From: Haloarcula rubra
GTDB lineage: Archaea > Halobacteriota > Halobacteria > Halobacteriales > Haloarculaceae
Assembly: GCF_019599465.1 (NCBI RefSeq)
Contig: NZ_RKLR01000005.1
Span: 62,001 to 126,000 of the forward strand
DNA length: 64,000 bases
Direction of reading: 5' to 3'
The notes beneath the pieces were generated by a model that did not search any database, had not been told where the DNA came from, and saw only the letters and a list, made by a program, of their open reading frames with translations. Shown in pieces: positions 17,861 through 27,168 of the stretch (position 1 is its first letter; every line of letters starts with the position of its first letter). Both the position numbers and the translations under genes were made by a program.

Positions 17861-18616
17861 CTAGTCGTCGGCGGGCGTCGCGCCCGTCGGCGCGCTCTCC
17901 GCGGCGCCGTCGAGGACGCTGTGGCTCCGCAGGAGGATGAACCCGAAGCCGACCTTCGCGACGAGGTCGATGACCATGAACCCGGCCGTCTCGATACCGA
18001 TGCCGACGAGACCGAGTCCCTCGGTGCCGACGAGCCACCAGACCGGGTATATCAGCCAGACTACCGTCACGAGGTTCCGCAACGTCTTGAACGTGCTCTG
18101 TGTGTCGCTCGGCAAGTCGCTGACCCGACCGGACAGCGAACTGAACAGGAAGTACAGCAGCACGAGCAGGAACGCCGTGCTGATACCCCACCACACGAGG
18201 CGTTCGGCGCCGGGCGAGAGGACGCCGCTCCCGGCCGACAGCGTCGCGAGGACGCCGGTGCCGATCATCAGCACGTCGAGGCTGACCAGCGTCGCGATGG
18301 TGTTACGGTCCGCCCCGGCGAGCAACCCGAGGTCGTACAGCAACAGCGGCGTCGTGAACAGCCAGTCGGTGTACCGTGCCCAGTAGATGGGCGCTTCGGG
18401 GTCGTTGGGCAACTCGATTATCGTCAGCCCGAACCCGAGTGCCATCGCGAGATAGTTTACGAACGCTATCGCCGTTATCAGTATCGTGGCGATATAGAAC
18501 TTCTGTCGCCGTTCGTTGGTCTCTCCCCACCCTCGGCCGATGAAGTACAGCATGCCGAGGAACATGCCTGCTGTGCCGAGCCAAAGCCATATCGATTCGC
18601 CTCCTGGTTGTGGCAT
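17861..18616 (-). CDS. bop: Bacteriorhodopsin-type light-driven proton pump (cruxrhodopsin-like)
   Basis: A 251-residue seven-helix retinal protein. Aligned by eye to bacteriorhodopsin, it keeps R81 (R82), the proton acceptor D84 (D85), the donor D95 (D96), the release pair E199 and E209 (E194, E204), D217 (D212) and the retinal Schiff-base lysine K221 (K216). That set predicts an outward proton pump, not a chloride pump or sensor. The sequence [17 protein letters not shown] and the [20 protein letters not shown] block resemble Haloarcula-type rhodopsins. ATG 18616 matches the family start. It lies between atpB and atpD on the same strand, which links a proton-motive source to its consumer. 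Confidence 0.97.
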   Translation of the reverse strand: MPQPGGESIWLWLGTAGMFLGMLYFIGRGWGETNERRQKFYIATILITAIAFVNYLAMALGFGLTIIELPNDPEAPIYWARYTDWLFTTPLLLYDLGLLAGADRNTIATLVSLDVLMIGTGVLATLSAGSGVLSPGAERLVWWGISTAFLLVLLYFLFSSLSGRVSDLPSDTQSTFKTLRNLVTVVWLIYPVWWLVGTEGLGLVGIGIETAGFMVIDLVAKVGFGFILLRSHSVLDGAAESAPTGATPADD

Positions 18617-18649
18617 AGTGCATCCGTACTTTAGACTCCACAAGTGAAG

Positions 18650-18673
18650 TTTAATGTACCCAAACAGTTCGGT
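18650..18673 (-). promoter_or_regulatory. bop promoter with a Bat-UAS-like element
   Basis: On the minus strand ACCGAACTGTTTGG (18660-18673) is followed directly by a TATA-like TACATTAAAC (18650-18659), some 35 bases before the start codon. The first element resembles the upstream activator sequence of the Halobacterium bop regulon, which I remember as ACC, seven bases, then TTnGG. Here the spacer is six bases. In Halobacterium that site is bound by the oxygen- and light-responsive activator Bat; no bat gene is in this window. Confidence 0.55.
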
Positions 18674-18811
18674 AACGGTCGACAAATATTGCGGACCGGG
18701 TATCGCTCCGACTGTTCGGGCGGTGGCGAGTCCCGTCGAAGAATCGGCGAACCGTTCGGCCCCGGCGGCGACCGGAACGGCGGTCGGCAGAAGGGCGACG
18801 ACTCCGGCCGG

Positions 18812-20227
18812 TCAGTCCGCGGCGACTTCTTCGGCCTGCTCTTCCTCGCGGTAGTGCTCCTCGATGAGCTCCTCGTCGATGCGGTTGAGTGCGTCCTTCG
18901 GGAGCATCGAGAGCAGGTCCCAGCCGAGTTCGAGCGTCTCGTCGATGTCGCGGTCCTCGTCGAAGCCCTGGTCGACGAACTCGTCCTCGAAGCGGTCCGC
19001 GAAGTCGAGGTACTTGTTGTCGAGTTCCGACAGCGCCTCGCGACCGACGATGTTCACGAGGTCGCGCAGGTCTTCACCCTCCGCGTAGGCGGCGAAGATC
19101 TGGTCTTTGACGTCGGCGTGGTCGGCGCGGGTCAGGCCCTCGCCGATACCGTCGTCCATCAGGCGCGACAGCGACGGCAGGACGTTGATCGGCGGCTGGA
19201 CGCCCTGACTGTTGAGGTCGCGGTCGATGTAGATCTGGCCCTCGGTGATGTAGCCGGTCAGGTCCGGGATGGGGTGCGTGTCGTCGTCGCCCGGCATCGT
19301 GAGGATCGGAATCTGGGTGACAGACCCCTCGCGGCCCTCGATACGGCCCGCCCGCTCGTAGAGCTGGGCCAGGTCCGTGTACATGTACCCGGGGTAGCCA
19401 CGCCGGCCGGGGACCTCCTCACGTGCGGCACCGATCTCTCGGAGCGCCTCACAGTAGTTGGTCATGTCCGTCAGGATGACCAGCACGTGATAGTCCTTCT
19501 CGAAGGCGAGGTACTCGGCTGTGGTGAGCGCGAGTCGCGGCGTGATCGTCCGCTCGACAGCCGGGTCGTCCGCGAGGTTCATGAAGACGACCGACCGTTC
19601 GAGTGCACCGGTGCGCTCGAAGTCGTCCATGAACTCGTTGGCCTCCTCGGCCGTGATACCCATCGCGCCGAAGATGACGGCGAACTCGGAGCCGTCCTCG
19701 TCGTCGCCCTCTTCCTCTTCGGGCACACTCGCCTGTCGGGCGATCTGGAGTGCGAGGTCGTTGTGGGGCAGCCCCGACGCCGAGAAGATGGGCAGTTTCT
19801 GCCCGCGGACGAGCGTGTTCATGCCGTCGATGGCCGACACGCCCGTCTGGATGAACTCCTCGGGGTACTCACGCGAGTACGGGTTGATGGCTGCGCCGAC
19901 GATGTCCTGTCGCTCGTCGGGGACGATCTCGGGTCCGCCGTCGATAGGCTGGCCGGTCCCGTCCATGACCCGCCCGAGGAGGTCCTCGGTGACGGGCATC
20001 TTCATCGTCTCGCCGAGGAAGCGAACGGAGGCGTTGCGGTCGATACCCTCCGTGCCCTCGAACACCTGGATGGCGACGTAGTCGCTCGCGGATTCGAGCA
20101 CCTGGCCACGGCGGGTCTGGCCGTCGCCGGTCTCGATCTCGACGATCTCGTCGTAGCCGACGGGCTCGTCGGTCTCGACGAAGACCAGCGGTCCGCTGAT
20201 CTCTGTGATTGTCTGATACTCTTTCAT
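18812..20227 (-). CDS. atpB: A/V-type ATP synthase subunit B
   Basis: A 471-residue non-catalytic nucleotide-binding subunit of the A3B3 hexamer. The N-terminal beta barrel begins [15 protein letters not shown]; the region [20 protein letters not shown] replaces a true P-loop, as is normal for B. The segments [28 protein letters not shown] and [20 protein letters not shown] are diagnostic. It starts 2 bp after atpA, so it is translated from the same message. It is the last gene of the main ATP synthase run before the rhodopsin. Confidence 0.97.
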   Translation of the reverse strand: MKEYQTITEISGPLVFVETDEPVGYDEIVEIETGDGQTRRGQVLESASDYVAIQVFEGTEGIDRNASVRFLGETMKMPVTEDLLGRVMDGTGQPIDGGPEIVPDERQDIVGAAINPYSREYPEEFIQTGVSAIDGMNTLVRGQKLPIFSASGLPHNDLALQIARQASVPEEEEGDDEDGSEFAVIFGAMGITAEEANEFMDDFERTGALERSVVFMNLADDPAVERTITPRLALTTAEYLAFEKDYHVLVILTDMTNYCEALREIGAAREEVPGRRGYPGYMYTDLAQLYERAGRIEGREGSVTQIPILTMPGDDDTHPIPDLTGYITEGQIYIDRDLNSQGVQPPINVLPSLSRLMDDGIGEGLTRADHADVKDQIFAAYAEGEDLRDLVNIVGREALSELDNKYLDFADRFEDEFVDQGFDEDRDIDETLELGWDLLSMLPKDALNRIDEELIEEHYREEEQAEEVAAD

Positions 20228-20229
20228 TG

Positions 20230-21990
20230 TTAGTACATCTCCCGGATCTCGGAGGTGATGTCGTCCTCTAGGTCGTCGATATACTCGTTGTAGTCTTCCT
20301 GGACGCCGATACGGTTGAGCCGCGGTGCGGCGTCGATGTCGGTGATCTCCTCGACGGGGACGCCGGCTTCGAGCGCCTCGAAGGCCGCGTCGTTGTACGT
20401 CTTGATGGCGTCCATGATGCGGTAGGTCTTCTCGGGCTCACAGTAGGTGTCCGTCGGGTGGAACGCGTTCTGCTGGAGCCACGCCTCGCGCAGGTAGCGG
20501 GCGATCTCCAGCGTGAGCTGCTGGTCCTCGGGCAGCGCGTCCTTCCCGACGAGCTGGACGATCTCCTGCAGTTCCGCTTCCTCGTCGAGGGTGTCGATAG
20601 CCCACTGGCGCGTCTCCGGCCAGTCCTCGCGGACGTTCTCGACGAACCACGGGTCGAGCTGGTCCCGGTAGAGGGAGTACGACTCGTTCCAGTTGATAGA
20701 GGGGAAGTGCCGGCGTTCGGCGAGGTCGGCGTCCAGCGCCCAGAACGTCTTGACGATACGCAGCGTGTTCTGGGTGACCGGTTCCGAGAAGTCCCCACCG
20801 GGCGGGGAGACGGCCCCGATGACGCTCACGGAGCCCTCGGTGTCGTTGATGTTCTGGAAGTAGCCGGCGCGCTCGTAGAACTCACTGAGGCGAGCCGAGA
20901 GGTACGCGGGGTACCCCTCCTCGCCGGGCATCTCCTCGAGACGCGAGGAGATTTCGCGCATGGCCTCGGCCCACCGGGAGGTGGAGTCGGCCATCAGCGC
21001 CACGTCGTACCCCATGTCGCGGAAGTACTCCGCGATGGTGATACCCGTGTACACGCAGGATTCACGCGCCGCGACGGGCATGTTCGACGTGTTCGCGATG
21101 AGGCAGGTCCGGTCCATCAGGGCGTTGCCCGTGATGGGGTCTTCCAGTTCCGGGAAGTCCTCGATGACCTCGGTCATCTCGTTGCCACGCTCGCCACAGC
21201 CGACGTAGACGACGATGTCCGCGTCGGCCCACTTCGCGAGCTGGTGCTGGGTGACCGTCTTCCCCGACCCGAACGGTCCGGGGATGGCGGCCGTCCCGCC
21301 CTTCGCGATGGGGAACAGGCCGTCCAGCACGCGCTGGCCGGAGATGAGCGGTTCCGTCGGCGTCTCTTTATCCTTGGCCGGGCGCTGACTGCGGACCGGC
21401 CACTCCTGACGCATCTGGATCTCCTCGCCGTTGTCCAGTTCGACGACCGTCTCCTCGACGGTGAAGTTCCCGGACTCGGTCGCGGTGACCTCGCCACCCT
21501 CGTAGTCGGGCGGGACCATCACTTTGTGGTCGATGCTGGGCGTCTCGGGGACGGTGCCGACGATGTCGCCGGACTCGACCGTGTCGCCCTCCTCGACGGT
21601 CGGCTCGAACTCCCAGGTCTTCTCCAGGTCGATACCCGGCGCGTCGACACCGCGGTCGAGGTACGGCGAGCCCATCTTCTCCTCGAGGACGTCGAGCGGG
21701 CGCTGGACGCCGTCGTAGATGGCGTCGAGCATCCCCGGCCCGAGGTCCACGGAGAGGGGTGCGCCGGTCCCTTCGACTGGCTCACCCGGGGAGACGCCGG
21801 ACGTCTCCTCGTACACCTGGATGGTGGTGATGTTGCCTTCGATCTCGATGACCTCGCCCATCAACCCTTCCGAACCGACGTAAACGACGTCGTTCATCCG
21901 GGCGTCGAGGTCTCGAGCCGTTACGACCGGTCCCGAGACGCTTTCGATGATACCGTCCTCGCGGACGTCGGATTCTGTTGCTTGACTCAT
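20230..21990 (-). CDS. atpA: A/V-type ATP synthase catalytic subunit A
   Basis: A 586-residue catalytic subunit where ATP is made or hydrolysed. Its Walker A is [11 protein letters not shown] near residues 231-241; the catalytic GERGNE motif and [27 protein letters not shown] region (shortened here as two neighbouring blocks) follow. The non-homologous bulge domain typical of archaeal A subunits occupies about residues 115-190. There is no intein in the P-loop region, where some archaea carry one. It lies 2 bp after atpF and 2 bp before atpB. Confidence 0.97.
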   Translation of the reverse strand: MSQATESDVREDGIIESVSGPVVTARDLDARMNDVVYVGSEGLMGEVIEIEGNITTIQVYEETSGVSPGEPVEGTGAPLSVDLGPGMLDAIYDGVQRPLDVLEEKMGSPYLDRGVDAPGIDLEKTWEFEPTVEEGDTVESGDIVGTVPETPSIDHKVMVPPDYEGGEVTATESGNFTVEETVVELDNGEEIQMRQEWPVRSQRPAKDKETPTEPLISGQRVLDGLFPIAKGGTAAIPGPFGSGKTVTQHQLAKWADADIVVYVGCGERGNEMTEVIEDFPELEDPITGNALMDRTCLIANTSNMPVAARESCVYTGITIAEYFRDMGYDVALMADSTSRWAEAMREISSRLEEMPGEEGYPAYLSARLSEFYERAGYFQNINDTEGSVSVIGAVSPPGGDFSEPVTQNTLRIVKTFWALDADLAERRHFPSINWNESYSLYRDQLDPWFVENVREDWPETRQWAIDTLDEEAELQEIVQLVGKDALPEDQQLTLEIARYLREAWLQQNAFHPTDTYCEPEKTYRIMDAIKTYNDAAFEALEAGVPVEEITDIDAAPRLNRIGVQEDYNEYIDDLEDDITSEIREMY

Positions 21991-21992
21991 AG

Positions 21993-22316
21993 TTAGTCTT
22001 CGTCCATCAGGTCGATACCGATGGCTCGTTTGATCTGTTCACGCAGTCCACCGCTACCGGTGCCGCCGCCGAGCGTCACCAAGACGGGTTCGACGCTCGT
22101 CTCGGCGTCCTTCCGGACGCCACGGGAGAGATGCGATAGGTCGTCGTCGTGCATCACGACGATGCCGACGTCGTCGTCCGTGAGCATCTCCTCGACGGCG
22201 CCGTCCAGCTGCTCGTCCTTCTCGTCTGCGGGCACGTCCGCGAACTTGCGGACGCCTGCCAGTCGGAACCCCGTCGTGAACTCCGGGCTCCCGATGACTG
22301 CTATCTCCTGGCTCAT
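21993..22316 (-). CDS. atpF: A/V-type ATP synthase subunit F
   Basis: A 107-residue central-stalk subunit. It has the Rossmann-like pattern [19 protein letters not shown] at the N-terminus, then [17 protein letters not shown] and the C-terminal flexible helix [14 protein letters not shown]. In archaeal A-ATPases subunit F contacts D and modulates ATP hydrolysis. The start overlaps the atpC stop by 4 bases (ATGA), a tight translational coupling. Confidence 0.95.
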   Translation of the reverse strand: MSQEIAVIGSPEFTTGFRLAGVRKFADVPADEKDEQLDGAVEEMLTDDDVGIVVMHDDDLSHLSRGVRKDAETSVEPVLVTLGGGTGSGGLREQIKRAIGIDLMDED

Positions 22317-23389
22317 AGTATCACCAGTTCCTGTTCGATCTCGTCGGGTCCGAGGCCGGCCTCCCGACCACGTGCGATGGCGCGGATGTTGTCGACCTCG
22401 CGCTCCTTCGCGAGGATGTACGACAGCACCGGGCAGACCGACAGCGGGTACCGGTTCGAGAGCTTGTCGGCGTACTCCAGCAGCGCCGCGTCCAGTGCCC
22501 GCTCGAACTCGACGAGGTTCTCCGCGTCTTCGAGGTCGCCAAGGGCCTGGTCGAGGTCGTCGCCGTAGGTGCTCTCGCGCACGGCGGCGACCAGTCCGTC
22601 GAAGTTCGACGCGAGCTGTGCGAGCGACTGTTCGTCGAACAGCTTGCCTCCCTCGATGTAGTACTCGGAGGGGTCGACGTCGGCGCCGCTCCGTGCCAGC
22701 CGAAGGGCGTTCCGGAGGTTCCGGAAGTCGACTTCGGCTTCGAGGAACTCGATGTAGAGGCCGGTCGGACTGTCTATCTCCGGGTTGTCCGGCAGCCCGT
22801 CCAGCAGCGTCTCGTAGAACGCGCGGTCGATGGCGTTCTCGAGGGGGACGAGAACCTCGGTCTCCTCGTATATCTCGTAGGCCGCCGCTAGCGGGTCACC
22901 GAAGATGGTGTCGTCGAGTTGCTCGACGACGTCCTCGATAGAGCCGGCGTTCAGTAGCTGGTCGATACGACGCTCGCTGAACTCGCCGGCGCGGATGAGG
23001 TCGTCTTCGACCTCGGTGGCGTCCGAGCCGGCGTAGAGGCCACGGATGACCGTCTTGACGTTCCAGACGTCGAACTTCCGCAGGTATCGGGCGATGTAGT
23101 CGTACAGGGCGCCCTCCGACCAGCGGAGCAAGTCCTCGAAGTGCTTCGCGAGGTTGCGGTTCAGCGCGTACTCGACGAGGTCGACGCCGGAGTACCGTGA
23201 GCCCAGCGCGTTCATCTCGGACTCGTACTCGGTCTCCTCCATGAAGCGGGCGATTTCGCCCGTCCCCATGCGGACCAGTTTGCGGTAGTCGTCGTCGTCG
23301 AACAGCGAGGCACGACGGGAGCGAACCCGAGCGATGACGTACTCGTAATTCGAGCTCCGGCCGCGTTTTGCCGTCCCTTGGCTGCTCAT
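22313..23389 (-). CDS. atpC: A/V-type ATP synthase subunit C
   Basis: A 358-residue socket subunit (eukaryotic V-ATPase d type) that connects the c ring to the D/F stalk. The N-terminal YEYVIARVRSRRASLFDDDD and MGTGEIARFMEETEYE match archaeal C subunits, which are all-helical with an internal threefold repeat. ATG 23389 is used because it gives the family N-terminus and overlaps the atpE stop by 4 bases; the longer frame runs into atpE. A normal length and no disruption. Confidence 0.95.
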   Translation of the reverse strand: MSSQGTAKRGRSSNYEYVIARVRSRRASLFDDDDYRKLVRMGTGEIARFMEETEYESEMNALGSRYSGVDLVEYALNRNLAKHFEDLLRWSEGALYDYIARYLRKFDVWNVKTVIRGLYAGSDATEVEDDLIRAGEFSERRIDQLLNAGSIEDVVEQLDDTIFGDPLAAAYEIYEETEVLVPLENAIDRAFYETLLDGLPDNPEIDSPTGLYIEFLEAEVDFRNLRNALRLARSGADVDPSEYYIEGGKLFDEQSLAQLASNFDGLVAAVRESTYGDDLDQALGDLEDAENLVEFERALDAALLEYADKLSNRYPLSVCPVLSYILAKEREVDNIRAIARGREAGLGPDEIEQELVIL

Positions 23390-23970
23390 TGTGCTTCGAA
23401 GAGTCGGTCGCTGATTTCTTTCAGATTGTCCTCCCAGACGCTCTCCAGCACGGAGTCGAACGTGTTGTTCACACGGACGCGGGAGGCCTCGCTCTCGACA
23501 ACCACACCGCCGAGACACTCGTGTTCCCCGGCGAACTCTGCGTCGTCGTAGTCGGTGAGGATATCCTCGATGAGGGCCTGATCGTCGGCACGACCGAACA
23601 CGCGAAGCGAGTCGCCGTCGTCGAACTCCTCGGCGGCGGCGTCGACGAGCGAGCGCGTCAACTCCTCGCGACGGTCACCGTCGAGGTCGGCGACGGCCTG
23701 TTCGACGTCGTCGTGGACGTCCTCTAAGACGTCACGGCGGGCGCCGAGTCGGGCCTGCTTGGCCTCGAGTTTCGCCGACGAGAGACGCTGCTCGCGTTCC
23801 TGCTCTATCTCGCGCTCGACTTCGGCCTCGCGGTCCTCGTGGATCTGCTCGGCGTCGGCCTCGGCCTCGGAGATTATCTCCTCGGCACGCTCGTCGGCCT
23901 CGGCGCGTATCTCGTCTGCACGCGCGCGGGCCTCGTCTCGGATGTCCTCTACGACTGTATCAAGGCTCAT
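23386..23970 (-). CDS. atpE: A/V-type ATP synthase subunit E
   Basis: A 194-residue peripheral-stalk subunit. The first 110 residues form an Ala/Glu/Arg-rich helix (VVEDIRDEARARADEIRAEA and following heptads) that pairs with subunit H as a right-handed coiled coil. The C-terminal domain, with CLGGVVVESEASRVRVNNTF, binds the head. It sits 21 bp after atpK. The stop codon overlaps the atpC start, so E and C are coupled. Confidence 0.95.
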   Translation of the reverse strand: MSLDTVVEDIRDEARARADEIRAEADERAEEIISEAEADAEQIHEDREAEVEREIEQEREQRLSSAKLEAKQARLGARRDVLEDVHDDVEQAVADLDGDRREELTRSLVDAAAEEFDDGDSLRVFGRADDQALIEDILTDYDDAEFAGEHECLGGVVVESEASRVRVNNTFDSVLESVWEDNLKEISDRLFEAQ

Positions 23971-23991
23971 TGTTGGAAAAGGGGGTGTAGT

Positions 23992-24255
23992 TTAGACGAC
24001 GAAGACGACGACCAGCGCGAGGATGACGAGTGTCTCCGGCAGGACCGTCAGGATGAGGCCACGACCGAACATGCTGTCGTCCTCGGCGATGGCGCCGACT
24101 GCGGCGGCACCGATACCGCGCTCTGCGTACCCCGAACCGAGCGCGGCCAGCCCGACGGCGAGGGCGGCAGCGGCGGAAGCCGGGATTGCCGGCGCGGCGC
24201 CGGTGGTACCTTCCTGCAGTACAGCGTTGACAACGAGTGCGATAGTTTCAATCAT
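23992..24255 (-). CDS. atpK: A/V-type ATP synthase subunit K (proteolipid ring, c)
   Basis: An 87-residue two-helix hairpin that forms the rotating membrane ring. The helices are about residues 28-54 (AAAALAVGLAALGSGYAERG) and 66-87. The ion-carrying carboxylate is E74 in LPETLVILAL; no Na-binding extra residues are obvious, so proton coupling is likely, which is inference. It has its own promoter-like element upstream although it lies inside the operon. That makes sense because many copies of K are needed per complex. Confidence 0.94.
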   Translation of the reverse strand: MIETIALVVNAVLQEGTTGAAPAIPASAAAALAVGLAALGSGYAERGIGAAAVGAIAEDDSMFGRGLILTVLPETLVILALVVVFVV

Positions 24256-24315
24256 GTTGTTGAAGTCCTCTGTGGGGTTGCTCGTGTCCGAACAGGCGTA
24301 TGTGACGCCACGGAG

Positions 24316-24325
24316 TTCATAAAGG
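24316..24325 (-). promoter_or_regulatory. Internal TATA-like element upstream of atpK
   Basis: The minus-strand element CCTTTATGAA lies 61-70 bases before the atpK ATG, within the 219-bp atpI-atpK gap. A transcript starting about 27 bases downstream would carry a leader of roughly 39 bases. It would raise K over the single-copy subunits. Confidence 0.5.
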
Positions 24326-24474
24326 TTCCCAAAACTGTTCGGCGAGACGCTGTTCGACCGGTTTAGTCCCTCTCTCGGGTGGGGTTGTGGGCTGGTACCA
24401 GCCGACTGTCAGACGGAACCGGCGCAGACGCTACCCTCGTGGGAACAGCAGCGATAAAGAGAAGCGGCGGGCGC

Positions 24475-26694
24475 TCAGTCGTCGGTCGTGTAGGTCCGCT
24501 CGTAGCCGAACGGGTTGTAGGCCTTGCCGCCGCCCTCGAAGAACTTGCCGAAGAACTCGACGTACTCGAGACGCACACCCTGCAGGCCTGCGCTGGTGAC
24601 ACCCAGCACGAGGACGAGGACGTGGCCCAGCACGAGGACGAGGAGGCCACCGACGACGCCGGCGATACCCGAGTGCATCAGACCGGGGAACATGATGGCT
24701 TCCTGCCCGTACTCGGCGATAGCCCACTCGGGACCGTGTCCGATGAGGAAGTGGAACTCACCGTCGTGAGTGTACGCCCCGAAGAACAGCAGGTTGACCA
24801 CGAAGGCCATCCCGGCCTTCGCGAGCAACACTGCGGCCAGTCGCGTGTACGACAGGACGTTCACGAGGACGTTCAGGAACTCGACGACTTCGATAGGGTC
24901 CGCGAGTGCCAGCAGGACGAGTCCCGCGAAGAACGGGACGAGCCACGCCGAGAACGGCGCGCCCAGCAGCGGTAGCTCGAAGAGGTTGATTGCGGGCACA
25001 CCGGCGAACCCGAAGGCGTAGGGATTCCCGGCGAAGACGCCGGCGTCGGCGGTGTAGAGGAAGTCGGGTGCGGCGCCGTTCGCGCCGGAGAACACCCACC
25101 CCCACAGACCGAAGAGCATCAACAGCCACGACCCGCTCTCGGTGACGGCGTCCCAGAGCCCGTGGCCGAGGTTCTCGACGAAGTCGAATATCCAGCCAGC
25201 CGCGAGGTGAACCATCCCGGCCAGCAGACTGAGCGTCAGCCACGCCAGCGCGTAGTCGGCGTAGTGAGGCTGGAGGCCTTTGTGCATCGGCGGACTGCCG
25301 CCGAACAGCACTTCACCGACCGTGTGTAAGCCGAATATCTCACCGTAGAGGATACCGAACAGCGCGGTGAACCCACCGGCCCACATCGCGACGCCGCCGA
25401 GACTCTTCAGGACGTCGCTGTCGACGTTCGAGTACAGGAAGTATCCAGCGAGGAAGTACAGCAGCCCGTACCCGAGGTCACCGATCATGAACCCGTAGAA
25501 CGCCGGGAACGTCAGGAAGAACGCGACCGTCGGGTCGAACTCGCCGTACTTCGGGCGGTTGACGACCTCGACGAGGTCCTCGAACGGCCGGACTCCGCGC
25601 GGGTTGTCTTGGATGACCGGTGGTTCGTCGGCGCTCATCGTCACGAGACCGCCGTCGGCGACGGCCTCCTGAGAGGTGTCGTCGGCTTCGGTGATGGTGG
25701 CGCCCTCCTCTTCGGCGCTCCCGCCGTCGCCGCCCTCGTGTTCGACTTCCTCACGGGAGTGGACGTGGCCGTCGTCGTACTCGGCGACTTCGAGTTTCTC
25801 GATGTCGACGGCTTCCGAAACCTCGGCCTCGACGGCGGTCTCGAACTCGTCGTAGCTGTCGTTGGGAATCCACCCCTCGGCGATGAAGGCGTTCTCCGTC
25901 GTCGCGAAGGTCAGCGGTGCCTCGGCCTTCTGGACCTCGATGGCCAGTTTCTCCTCCGCGGCCAGCAGGAAGCCCGCGTAGTCGAGTCGGAGGTCGTCGA
26001 GTTCGTCCTCGACGGTCGCGAGTTTGGACTCGAGCTTCTGCTTCTGGTGCTGGAGTTCTTCGAGGTACTCCGACGGGTCACCGTCGCCCTCGGGCACCTC
26101 GAGTTGCGAGAACGTCGCGCCGACGAGCACGTCCTGGAGCGTGCTCTCGTCGGTCCTGGCGAAGACGGCGACGACGTCGTCCTCGGACCGGACCTCGAAC
26201 GTGTCGACGTCGCTGTCTGCCAGCGCTATCTTCACCTCGTCGACGTCGCCCTCGCCGACGGCGACCGAGAGCGAGTCGTAGTCACGGAGCAGGTCGAGGT
26301 CGATACCGAGCGTGACGAACGGCTCCATCGTGTCGATGCGCTCCTCTACGTCCCGGAGGTCGTCGCGGACGTCGTCACGTCGGTCGTCGAGTTCGTTGAC
26401 CTGCGTCCGGACCTCTTCGAGGTCCTCTTCGAGCGCGTCGTCGGTGACGAGCCGCGTCGGGCCGGCGTCCTCCTCGTCGACGCCGAGGATGGACTGCAGC
26501 GACCGGACAGTGACGAGTTGGTCGGAGGCAGAGTCTGCCCCCTCGACCGGGTTCCCGGGTTCGAACCCTTCCCAGGACCCATCGTACTCGGTGACGTGGA
26601 GCATGTCGAGGTCGTGGACCGCCTCGATAGCCTGCTCCATGACACGCTTCGACCCCGTCATCGAGACGCGGCACATCTTCTCAGGTCTGAGCAT
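24475..26694 (-). CDS. atpI: A/V-type ATP synthase subunit I (membrane a subunit)
   Basis: A 739-residue stator subunit. The first half (1 to about 385) is cytoplasmic, with an extended coiled coil and an acidic stretch of roughly 50 residues near 320-360. The second half has about eight membrane helices beginning FFLTFPAFYGFMIGDLGYG. The conserved arginine of the proton half-channels is in LSYTRLAAVLLAKAGMA. The halophilic acidic insert is longer than in non-halophiles. Its start overlaps atpH by 14 bases, and a 219-bp gap separates it from atpK. Confidence 0.95.
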   Translation of the reverse strand: MLRPEKMCRVSMTGSKRVMEQAIEAVHDLDMLHVTEYDGSWEGFEPGNPVEGADSASDQLVTVRSLQSILGVDEEDAGPTRLVTDDALEEDLEEVRTQVNELDDRRDDVRDDLRDVEERIDTMEPFVTLGIDLDLLRDYDSLSVAVGEGDVDEVKIALADSDVDTFEVRSEDDVVAVFARTDESTLQDVLVGATFSQLEVPEGDGDPSEYLEELQHQKQKLESKLATVEDELDDLRLDYAGFLLAAEEKLAIEVQKAEAPLTFATTENAFIAEGWIPNDSYDEFETAVEAEVSEAVDIEKLEVAEYDDGHVHSREEVEHEGGDGGSAEEEGATITEADDTSQEAVADGGLVTMSADEPPVIQDNPRGVRPFEDLVEVVNRPKYGEFDPTVAFFLTFPAFYGFMIGDLGYGLLYFLAGYFLYSNVDSDVLKSLGGVAMWAGGFTALFGILYGEIFGLHTVGEVLFGGSPPMHKGLQPHYADYALAWLTLSLLAGMVHLAAGWIFDFVENLGHGLWDAVTESGSWLLMLFGLWGWVFSGANGAAPDFLYTADAGVFAGNPYAFGFAGVPAINLFELPLLGAPFSAWLVPFFAGLVLLALADPIEVVEFLNVLVNVLSYTRLAAVLLAKAGMAFVVNLLFFGAYTHDGEFHFLIGHGPEWAIAEYGQEAIMFPGLMHSGIAGVVGGLLVLVLGHVLVLVLGVTSAGLQGVRLEYVEFFGKFFEGGGKAYNPFGYERTYTTDD

Positions 26695-27013
26695 GTACCG
26701 CCTCCTCGAACAGGTCTGTGACGTATTCGACCACCTCGTCGGTACGGCCTTCGGCCTGCTCTTCGAGTTCGGCGCGGGCCTCCTCGCCCTCGGCGATGAG
26801 TTCCTCGCGCTCGGCCTCGATGTCCTCGCGAGCGTCCTCGAGACGCTCGTCGGCCGCCGATTGGGCCTCCGCCTCGGCCTCCTCTCGGATCTCGTCGGCC
26901 CGTTCTCGGGCCTCTGCGAGCCGCTCTTCGCGGTACTCTTCGGCCTCAGCGACGATGTCGTCGGCCTCCTGCTCGGCCTCCTTTATCCGGTCTAGAACTT
27001 CTGGCCGTGGCAT
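26681..27013 (-). CDS. atpH: A/V-type ATP synthase subunit H (peripheral stalk)
   Basis: A 110-residue, almost wholly helical protein with heptads such as DRIKEAEQEADDIVAEAEEY and REEAEAEAQSAADERLEDA. It pairs with subunit E as the peripheral stalk. Length and composition fit archaeal AhaH. It is the first gene of the operon; a TATA-like ACCAAATAG is about 35 bases upstream, leaving a leader of only a few bases. Confidence 0.9.
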   Translation of the reverse strand: MPRPEVLDRIKEAEQEADDIVAEAEEYREERLAEARERADEIREEAEAEAQSAADERLEDAREDIEAEREELIAEGEEARAELEEQAEGRTDEVVEYVTDLFEEAVHAQT

Positions 27014-27043
27014 TCTCTAATCGTGTGCTCGTTGCTAGAGCGG

Positions 27044-27052
27044 CTATTTGGT
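27044..27052 (-). promoter_or_regulatory. Main ATP synthase operon promoter (TATA-like)
   Basis: The minus-strand element ACCAAATAG lies about 35 bases before the atpH ATG. The expected transcription start is about 8 bases before the start codon, which fits the near-leaderless pattern in this window. The upstream 115 bases are shared with the divergent methyltransferase gene. Confidence 0.5.
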
Positions 27053-27168
27053 AGTTGCGAAGTTTGCGCGCCTGCGTGAGAGAGACTGGCACCCGACGAA
27101 TCGGACCGGCGGGCGGCCCCAGACCGAAATCCGGGGAATTATGACCGCGAACCCCTAACGAGTGGGTA

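Noticed and set aside
20230-21990. Intein in atpA, a known insertion site in some archaea
   Set aside because: Length is normal (586 residues) and the P-loop region is continuous, with no splicing motifs.
20458-21996. Long plus-strand open frame of about 512 codons opposite atpA
   Set aside because: It mirrors a highly conserved gene; GC-rich halophilic codon use keeps the antisense frame open. It lacks an acidic composition and any domain.
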